DNA of 6,161 nucleotides from Clostridiales bacterium (lineage in GTDB: Bacteria > Bacillota > Clostridia > Lachnospirales > Lachnospiraceae): assembly GCA_019423835.1 (NCBI GenBank), contig JAHZAR010000079.1, positions 3,165 to 9,325 on the forward strand, written 5' to 3'. Every line of letters starts with the position of its first letter. The stretch's first letter is position 1. The position numbers and the translations under genes are program-made. Below the pieces are notes generated by a model that was not told the DNA's origin, searched no databases, and saw only the letters and a program-made list of their open reading frames with translations. Positions 1 through 4,851 of the stretch are shown here, piece after piece.

Positions 1-1382
1 TGCTTTTGAACGCCTGCCAGAAGGTGATGGAGAGCGCCGACAGGGAGAATGCAAAAGAGGAAGGAGACGGGAAACGGTCAGAGGAGCAGGAGGAGAAAAA
101 GGCAGGCGGAATGGGAGAGGCGGAGGCTCAGGTGCTTCTGAGAGCACTCTCAGAGCCGGCACTTCATCCCATTTACAGAAAGAAAATTCTGTCTGTTCTG
201 ACGCGGTATTATGTGCAGTGCGCTCTGCCGGGAGAGCTGGGAAACAGAGAGCCTGCGATCTCCTTCCTGCTGTCTGTGGACAAGGATTCCATGAGCGGCA
301 CAGAGCGGGCCCAGGTGATGAAGGCCCTGATCTCCCAGGGCTATTATACGGAGGCCTATGACATGGTCTGCCGCTACGGGAGCGAGGAGATGGGGATGAA
401 GGAGCTCAGGGAGCTTGTCATCAAAATGCTTCTGGATTCCCTGCTCCGGGAGGATCAGAGGCTTTTGAGCCTTTCTTTCCAGGTGTTCCTTGCAGGACAG
501 GCGGAGAGCACCATTCTGGATTACCTGTGCGAATATTTTAACGGGACAGTGGATCAGATGTTTAACATTCTGCTTGCCGGAATCCGCGAACAGGTGGACA
601 CGGCCGACATGGAAGAGAGGCTCCTGTGCCAGATGCTGTTTACCGGCTGCACAGAGAAGATGGACCGGGTGTTCGATCTCTATGCCTCCAGGAAAAAGAC
701 GAAGGAACTGATTGTCAGAGCTTATTTTACGGTGAAGTGCATTGAGTATTTCATAGAAGAGAAGCCGGCCCAGGACAAGGTATTTGCCTATCTGGAGGGA
801 GCGATCTACAACAGCTCAGACAGGGAGAAGATCCCGGATATTTATCTGCTGGCGCTGACGAAGTATTATTCGGCGCTGCCTGCCCTGACCAAGGAGCAGA
901 GGGAGCTGTGCCAGAGTGTGACGGCTGTGCTTCTGGAATCGGGGATGGAGTTTGCCTATTTTAAGGAGCTTTCCCGCTTTGCTCCTGTTCCCTTAAGGCT
1001 TCTGGACAAGGAGATCATTGAGTACCATGGGGAGAAGGACTCTTCCCCTGTACTTAAGGTGAGAGTACTGCCTGAGGAGCAGGATTTCTCCTGTGAGGAG
1101 CTTAAGGAGGTATACAAGGGGATTTATATCCGGGAAAAGGTAGTGTTCGAGGGGGAGGTTCTGGAATACCAGATTTATAAAAACAGAGACGACAAAGAGC
1201 CTACTGTCTGCGGAACCATCGAGCGGAGAGAGCCTCCGGTAAAGATGCAGGACACCAGGTTTGCCCTTCTCAATGAGATGAGCTTAAGCTATGATGTGAA
1301 GAATGAGAACACGCTCAGAGAGCAGATGGAACGCTATCTGGTGCGAGATGCGTCTGTGGCAGAGCTGTTTGGCGTGATATAG
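1..1382 (+). CDS. Large helical-repeat protein, DUF5717-like, C-terminal part (5' truncated by window edge)
   Basis: The frame is open from the first base, so the TTG at 6-8 is an internal Leu codon and the true start lies outside the window. About 459 C-terminal residues are visible. Counting from nt 6, residues 9-40 form a charged Glu/Lys/Arg linker. Residues 41-330 are almost wholly helical, with repeated pairs of amphipathic helices (for example the stretches with QGYYTEAYDM and REDQRLLSLSFQVFLAG), like TPR or HEAT-type solenoids. Residues about 336-412 look beta-rich (VLKVRVLPEEQ, KVVFEGEVLEYQIYKN), followed by a short helical tail ending in LFGVI. No catalytic motif, signal peptide or membrane segment is visible in this part. 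I believe it matches the DUF5717 family of unknown function, large proteins found mainly in Lachnospiraceae; this is recalled, not searched. It ends in TAG 24 nt before the DUF5716-like gene, so the two are probably co-transcribed. The function is unknown; a scaffold or protein-binding role fits the helical repeats. Confidence 0.8.
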   Translation, partial: LLNACQKVMESADRENAKEEGDGKRSEEQEEKKAGGMGEAEAQVLLRALSEPALHPIYRKKILSVLTRYYVQCALPGELGNREPAISFLLSVDKDSMSGTERAQVMKALISQGYYTEAYDMVCRYGSEEMGMKELRELVIKMLLDSLLREDQRLLSLSFQVFLAGQAESTILDYLCEYFNGTVDQMFNILLAGIREQVDTADMEERLLCQMLFTGCTEKMDRVFDLYASRKKTKELIVRAYFTVKCIEYFIEEKPAQDKVFAYLEGAIYNSSDREKIPDIYLLALTKYYSALPALTKEQRELCQSVTAVLLESGMEFAYFKELSRFAPVPLRLLDKEIIEYHGEKDSSPVLKVRVLPEEQDFSCEELKEVYKGIYIREKVVFEGEVLEYQIYKNRDDKEPTVCGTIERREPPVKMQDTRFALLNEMSLSYDVKNENTLREQMERYLVRDASVAELFGVI

Positions 1383-1390
1383 GAGAACGG

Positions 1391-1409
1391 AGAAAGGAAC
1401 TTTTAGATG
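1391..1409 (+). promoter_or_regulatory. Ribosome binding site and start of the Hsp70-like gene
   Basis: AGAAAGGA at 1391-1398 lies 8 nt before the ATG at 1407. A second purine block, AGGAG, sits at 1381-1385 and overlaps the upstream TAG stop, too far away to serve this ATG. The site fixes the start, so the protein begins MDGLVLGIDL, as expected for an actin/Hsp70-type first beta strand. No promoter is visible in the 24-nt gap. Confidence 0.7.
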
Positions 1410-2627
1410 GACGGACTTGTACTTGGAATTGACCTGTGCGATGCATACGCATCCATAACGGCTGTGGAGCCTGAGCGGACCTGGACTGTCAGGACGGCTG
1501 TCTGCAGAAACAGGAAGGCAGATGAGTGGTATGTGGGCGAGGAAGCCTCAGTCCGGGCCATGGCGGGAGACCCTTCTGCAGACAGGCTGCTGACCAGGCT
1601 CATGAAAGACGAAAAGACAGAGATGGGCGGGCAGGAATTTTCCGGTCTGGAGCTTCTTAAACGCTTTTTAAAGGAAATCGTGGAAATCCCCAGGAAGGCC
1701 ATGGAGGAGGAACAGATAAGCCAGCTTGTCATCACCCTCAGAAGGACGGAGGTAAAGCTGATGGACAGCCTGCTCTACTGCGCCGATTATCTGGGGATTC
1801 CGAGAAACCGTGTCCACATTATCAGCCATACGGAGAGCTTTGTCTACTATGTGATGAGCCAGAAACGGGATGTGTGGAGCAATCAGGTGGGAATGTTCGA
1901 GCTCTCCGAGGGCTGTGCCAGATATTATGAGCTGAAGACACAGAGGGGATCCAGACAGATGATCGTGACGGCTGACACAGAGGTGCTTCAGGAGGAAATT
2001 ACCATGGAGTACCTGGCGAGGCCCGAGGGGGCAGCCTCGGAGGATCAGTTTCTGGCCGCCTGTGCGGACCGGATTCTCGATAAAAGACTGTTTTCAGCCA
2101 TTATCCTGACAGGCAGCGGCTTTGCCACCACCGACTGGGCTGACAGCTTCATGAAGAAGGTCTGCAAAAGAAGGCGTGTATTTGCGGAATACGGCCTGTT
2201 TTCCAAGGGCGCAGCCTACAGAGCCTCCGATTATCTGAAGGAGAAGACAGCCTATCCGTTCATCTGTGTCTGCGAGGGGAGACTCCGGTACACAGTATCC
2301 ATGCGGGTGGTGAGCCGGGGCAGGGACATCAATCTGGTTTTAGCTGCCGCAGGAGACAACTGGTATGAGGCCAGAAGCACGGTGGAGCTGATCGCGGACG
2401 GCGAGGACAGCCTGGAATTTACTATTTCCTCCCTGGAACAGAGGAAAAGACGGACGGTCTCTGTAGAGCTTACTGATTTTCCAAAGAGGGAGAATAAGAC
2501 CAACCGGATCCAGGTGACAATCGGATTTTCCGACGAGAATACAATGATCATTATGGCGAAGGATAAGGGCTTTGGAGAGCTGTTTCCCGCCACGAAAGCG
2601 ATGGTAAGACAAGAGGTTATACTATGA
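1407..2627 (+). CDS. DUF5716-like protein with degenerate Hsp70-like architecture
   Basis: This 406-residue protein is probably DUF5716 family, which has no established function. Read by eye it tracks Hsp70: GIDL (7-10) matches phosphate-1, VGEEA (43-47) matches VGEPA, LVIT (107-110) then LGIPRNRVHIIS (129-140) matches the strand and connect-1 region, VGMFELSEGC (161-170) sits at phosphate-2, and IILTGSGF (232-239) with SKGAAYRA (266-273) matches the adenosine motif. Residues about 290-406 resemble the substrate-binding beta domain (RIQVTIGFSDEN, AKDKG at 384-388). Only about 60 residues separate phosphate-2 from the adenosine motif, against about 140 in DnaK, so most of lobe IIB seems absent; the alpha lid is also missing. 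Residues at the DnaK catalytic positions look altered: GGGT is replaced, and the NEPTAAA Glu appears to be His. There is no signal peptide or membrane segment, so it is probably cytoplasmic. It overlaps the next gene by 4 nt. The fold call is inference; the gene itself is secure. Confidence 0.85.
   Translation: MDGLVLGIDLCDAYASITAVEPERTWTVRTAVCRNRKADEWYVGEEASVRAMAGDPSADRLLTRLMKDEKTEMGGQEFSGLELLKRFLKEIVEIPRKAMEEEQISQLVITLRRTEVKLMDSLLYCADYLGIPRNRVHIISHTESFVYYVMSQKRDVWSNQVGMFELSEGCARYYELKTQRGSRQMIVTADTEVLQEEITMEYLARPEGAASEDQFLAACADRILDKRLFSAIILTGSGFATTDWADSFMKKVCKRRRVFAEYGLFSKGAAYRASDYLKEKTAYPFICVCEGRLRYTVSMRVVSRGRDINLVLAAAGDNWYEARSTVELIADGEDSLEFTISSLEQRKRRTVSVELTDFPKRENKTNRIQVTIGFSDENTMIIMAKDKGFGELFPATKAMVRQEVIL
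2611..2627 (+). promoter_or_regulatory. Translational coupling site: RBS plus ATGA stop/start overlap
   Basis: AAGAGG (2611-2616) lies 7 nt before the ATG at 2624, inside the end of the Hsp70-like gene. The ATG shares bases with the TGA stop at 2625-2627. Ribosomes ending the upstream gene can restart here, which usually keeps two partner proteins in proportion. The overlap supports the start MSLILCRQEE over later Met codons. Confidence 0.75.
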
Positions 2628-3436
2628 GTTTGATACTGTGCAGACAGGAGGAGGTAAAAAATCCCCTTTACATTGAGGCGCTGGGCGTCCATATCTGGTC
2701 TTCCCAGGAACTCTGCTATGTCATTTACAATTATCCGCTTCTGGCCATGGATCATTTTCTGGATGACAGCCTGACGGAGTTCATCGAGAAGGAGCTTCAG
2801 ATGACAGTTCTCTCCGTAAAGATCCAGAATGGCCTGCGAAACGGGGAGGATAAGGATGAGCTGATCTTTATGATCCTGGAGGAGTGCGGCTGCTATGACA
2901 CAAAGGAAATCATGGCCTTCCGCCAGAAGATTGCCACCTACCGGGGGATGGGACCGTTTGAGTTTGCAAAGGTAACGGCCGACTATTATTACAGTCTGCG
3001 CCAGTATGGGACGGCCCTCAGCTGCTATGAAAAGCTCCTGGACGACAGGAGAAATACGGCCGCTGATGACGAATTCCTGGGGCGTATCTGGAATAACATC
3101 GGAGCCTGCTATGCAGGGCTGTTCTGGTTTGACAAGGCCATGCAGGCTTATGAGATGTCCTGGATTTACAGAAAGGATCAGGATACAGTGAAAAGGATGT
3201 ATTATCTGACCCTGATGGATCCGAAGCTCAAGGTTAAGGAGCGGTTCGGCGGTGACCTTCTGGAGGAAAAAAAGGATGAGTGGAAGGAGGCCTTTGACGA
3301 GGCTGTCTCAAGAGCTGAAAAATCGGAGGGAGTCCGGCGGGTGGAGGAGATGTTCAACCAGGAGGAATCAAGCCGGAGAAGGGCATCCGGGGAGCTTCTC
3401 TCCAGGTGGAAATCGGGATACAGGACCATGATTTAG
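2624..3436 (+). CDS. TPR-type helical protein, third gene of the operon
   Basis: This is a 270-residue cytoplasmic protein with no signal peptide. The N-terminal 110 residues are mixed and I do not recognise them (SQELCYVIYNYPLLAMDHFL and a helical part to about 105). Two tetratricopeptide-like repeats follow: residues about 115-148 (ADYYYSLRQYGTALSCYEKL) and 151-184 (WNNIGACYAGLFWFDKAMQA). The second has the W-x2-IG-x2-Y ... A-x3-Y spacing typical of TPRs. The last 65 residues (about 205-270) are highly charged and helical, possibly coiled coil, ending SRWKSGYRTMI. TPR domains bind peptides or protein partners, and TPR proteins are common Hsp70 co-factors. Tight coupling to the Hsp70-like gene suggests, but does not prove, a direct partnership. 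It is the last gene of the operon: the TAG at 3434-3436 is followed at once by an inverted repeat. The family name is unknown to me. Confidence 0.8.
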   Translation: MSLILCRQEEVKNPLYIEALGVHIWSSQELCYVIYNYPLLAMDHFLDDSLTEFIEKELQMTVLSVKIQNGLRNGEDKDELIFMILEECGCYDTKEIMAFRQKIATYRGMGPFEFAKVTADYYYSLRQYGTALSCYEKLLDDRRNTAADDEFLGRIWNNIGACYAGLFWFDKAMQAYEMSWIYRKDQDTVKRMYYLTLMDPKLKVKERFGGDLLEEKKDEWKEAFDEAVSRAEKSEGVRRVEEMFNQEESSRRRASGELLSRWKSGYRTMI

Positions 3437-3481
3437 AAAAGCAGGCTCTGAGGAATCCGGAAAGGATCGCTCAGAGCCTGC
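3437..3481. terminator. Shared stem-loop terminator between convergent genes
   Basis: Arms at 3441-3451 (GCAGGCTCTGA) and 3471-3481 are a perfect 11-bp inverted repeat around a 19-nt loop. The loop can form a further ATCC/GGAT mini-stem (3455-3458 with 3464-3467). Read on the minus strand, the stem is followed by TTTT (complement of 3437-3440), so it best serves the nucleoid-protein gene ending at 3518. On the plus strand the sequence after the stem (CGTAGTTTG) is a poor U-tract, so termination of the operon may be weaker. The placement between two converging stops supports a two-way role. Confidence 0.7.
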
Positions 3482-3517
3482 CGTAGTTTGCAGATTTGCC
3501 GCGGAAAGGAGAAAAGG

Positions 3518-4528
3518 CTATCGGGATACCAGATGGCCGATATTCTTGATCAGCACAGAGATGGTTCCGTCCGGGTTTGTGATAAATTCCACACGGTCCG
3601 GGTTCTGGTATTCCTCCATGGGAATCGTGATCTCAATGCCCGTATCGGTGGTCAGGCGCTGGCTCTTGAACTTCTTGACGGTCTGCTCGTTTCTGGGCTG
3701 TACAGTCTCGTAGGACAGATTGTATTTTTCCATCTTTTCGTCGAAGGCCTCCTGCATTTCCGGGCTGTCCGGAAAAACCTTTTCCCGCAGAGCCTCTACC
3801 TTGAGTGCCCCCTCCTCCTCCAGCTCCTTATAGATCACGTTTTTAATTTCCATTTTCCTCTCTGCATCGTCGTCGCCGTAGTATTTCCGGTTTACCTGCT
3901 CGACAGCCTTCGTTACGAGATCCAGCTTGGATTTCTGGGACAGGGGAGCGTGGCATTCCAGGTACAGTTCAGAGAAGTACAGGCGTTTTTCCCCATTGAC
4001 TTCATACTTTTTTTCCGTGACAAGGAGCTCACCCGTTCCCAGATTCACGGCAAAGGCCTCCGAGAGCTTCTGGCCCTGTCCGGGCAGGAGCGCCCGCTGA
4101 AGGATAATGCTGTTGCTGTTCTTTCCCTCTTTTTCACTGGTCAGGTGAGTGTAGGAGGTCTTATAATTCATTTTCAGGAAGGCCAGATAGTCGCTGCCGG
4201 AAGCAGAAAATACCACCACAGCCAAATCGGCCGGAGGAATGTCAATGTTGGCACTCATAATGTCATAGAGAAGCTCTGCCAGACGCTTGCTTGTTTCCAC
4301 AAAGTTTTCCGGCGTACACTGCTCAAGCAGCTTTTTGACCTCTGAGCTCTCTCCGAAACGGCAGTGCTTTACATCGTCGCTTTCCGTGAATTTTTCGATA
4401 TGAGCCTTTAAAAAATCTGAGAGATCCCCTGACAGATCGATAGGACAGTCAGAGAGGACGGGGATTCCCACACCAGAATCTAATATATGTACAATTCCAA
4501 GTTTCATAATCATGTCTTCTGCTTTCAT
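3518..4528 (-). CDS. Nucleoid-associated protein, YejK/NdpA (37-kDa) family
   Basis: This 336-residue protein is the usual length for the family (E. coli YejK is about 335). The start region has GIVHILD (residues 11-17), the opening strand typical of Firmicutes members. A central beta/alpha part contains DLAVVVFSASGSDYLAFLKM (101-120). A conserved helical block begins PLSQKSKLDLVTKAVEQVN (195-213). The C-terminal element TDTGIEITIPMEEY ... NPDGTISVLIKNI (294-330) parallels the E. coli SGGGLTINFDAM ... DTLTIKG ending. E. coli YejK is a cytoplasmic, nucleoid-bound DNA-binding protein reported to contact type II topoisomerases; the role in clostridia is not established. The ATG at 4528 is chosen for its strong GGAGG, over later Met codons at residues 6 and 8. 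It is a single-gene transcription unit with its own promoter upstream, convergent with the operon. Annotation by motif reading; family confidence is high, function moderate. Confidence 0.88.
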   Translation of the reverse strand: MKAEDMIMKLGIVHILDSGVGIPVLSDCPIDLSGDLSDFLKAHIEKFTESDDVKHCRFGESSEVKKLLEQCTPENFVETSKRLAELLYDIMSANIDIPPADLAVVVFSASGSDYLAFLKMNYKTSYTHLTSEKEGKNSNSIILQRALLPGQGQKLSEAFAVNLGTGELLVTEKKYEVNGEKRLYFSELYLECHAPLSQKSKLDLVTKAVEQVNRKYYGDDDAERKMEIKNVIYKELEEEGALKVEALREKVFPDSPEMQEAFDEKMEKYNLSYETVQPRNEQTVKKFKSQRLTTDTGIEITIPMEEYQNPDRVEFITNPDGTISVLIKNIGHLVSR

Positions 4529-4540
4529 ATGATTCCTCCA
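4529..4540 (-). promoter_or_regulatory. Ribosome binding site of the nucleoid-associated protein gene
   Basis: On the minus strand TGGAGGA (4540 down to 4534) is close to the perfect anti-16S match. Its GGAGG core (4535-4539) is 6 nt before the ATG at 4528. It decides the start in favour of MKAEDMIMKL. Confidence 0.85.
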
Positions 4541-4555
4541 GATTAAAAAGTAAAG

Positions 4556-4605
4556 CCAGTCTGAGCTGTGTCCGAATTATGCGGACAGGCAGGATGCAGA
4601 CCTGG
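4556..4605 (-). other. Foldable leader of the nucleoid-associated protein gene (hairpin or operator)
   Basis: Inside the roughly 85-nt 5' leader, TGTCCG (4569-4574) and CGGACA (4582-4587) form a perfect 6-bp inverted repeat around AATTATG. The outer segments 4556-4563 (CCAGTCTG) and 4597-4605 (CAGACCTGG) can pair over 8 bp with a single bulged base, enclosing the inner hairpin. It could be an RNA stem-loop in the leader or a dyad bound by a repressor just downstream of the start site. No known riboswitch class is recognised. Confidence 0.4.
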
Positions 4606-4620
4606 TAAAATTCTCATTGT

Positions 4621-4649
4621 ATTATAGCGGAACAGGAAAAAAATTTCAA
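4621..4649 (-). promoter_or_regulatory. Sigma-A type promoter of the nucleoid-associated protein gene
   Basis: On the minus strand there is TTGAAA (complement of 4644-4649), a 17-nt spacer, and a perfect TATAAT (complement of 4621-4626). The predicted start is near 4614, giving a leader of about 85 nt before the ATG at 4528. There is no extended -10 TG. Match and spacing are near the housekeeping consensus, so fairly strong constitutive expression is expected, unless the dyad at 4569-4587 acts as an operator. Confidence 0.75.
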
Positions 4650-4655
4650 ACAGGA

Positions 4656-4743
4656 ATGGGAAAAGACGGTGGGAAAGAGGATGGGGAAAGCGGACAAAAG
4701 AGACAGTGGGGCAGCGGCCTGAGAAGAGAGATGAGGAAAGCGC
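4656..4743. repeat. Purine-rich spacer with four imperfect short repeats
   Basis: The non-coding stretch 4651-4760 is strongly purine-rich on the plus strand (about 20 pyrimidines in 110 bases). Within it, four related 12-14 nt elements occur at 4656-4669, 4669-4680, 4681-4693 and 4731-4743, with an approximate consensus ATGGGGAAAGCGG. They lie upstream of the minus-strand promoter at 4621-4649. They could be binding sites or simply drifted low-complexity DNA. No gene is supported between 4529 and 4851. Confidence 0.4.
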
Positions 4744-4760
4744 TATGGGGGTGAGGGGAG

Positions 4761-4809
4761 AAAAAAGTGCTCCCGCCTGGGAAGAAACTGTTCTGTCCCA
4801 GACGGGAGC
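4761..4809 (-). terminator. Strong rho-independent terminator of the envelope-protein gene
   Basis: Arms 4769-4782 and 4796-4809 form a 14-bp stem with one G-U wobble on the minus-strand transcript and a 13-nt loop (4783-4795). Two bases later comes a run of six U (complement of 4761-4766). It starts 43 nt after the TAA stop of the upstream minus-strand gene at 4852. GC-rich stem, position and U-run make this a textbook intrinsic terminator. Confidence 0.9.
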
Positions 4810-4829
4810 TGCCTGGAGAGGCGGCTCCC
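4804..4829 (-). other. Alternative hairpin overlapping the terminator stem
   Basis: Segments 4804-4813 (GGGAGCTGCC) and 4820-4829 (GGCGGCTCCC) pair over 10 positions with one non-Watson-Crick pair and a 6-nt loop. Minus-strand transcription meets it first, and it uses bases 4804-4809, which also make the 5' base of the terminator stem. The two structures therefore compete. This resembles an anti-terminator/terminator pair, although it sits after a gene rather than before one. Confidence 0.5.
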
Positions 4830-4851
4830 CAAAAGACAGGAACCGGCCGCT

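Noticed and set aside
1403..1735. 110-codon minus-strand frame, Ser-rich
   Set aside because: It is antisense to the start of the Hsp70-like gene. The Ser-rich makeup is what reverse-reading of Glu/Lys/Arg codons gives.
2252..2755. 167-codon minus-strand frame across the operon junction
   Set aside because: It is antisense to two coupled genes and low in recognisable content; it is a by-product of codon bias.
3488..4345. 285-codon open frame on the plus strand
   Set aside because: It lies wholly antisense to the nucleoid-associated protein gene, which has a clear family match, promoter and RBS. Its own translation resembles no family and has no good RBS.
4556..4605. A known riboswitch in the leader
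   Set aside because: The leader is short and has only simple stems; no conserved aptamer core of a known class is recognised and there is no terminator before the ATG.
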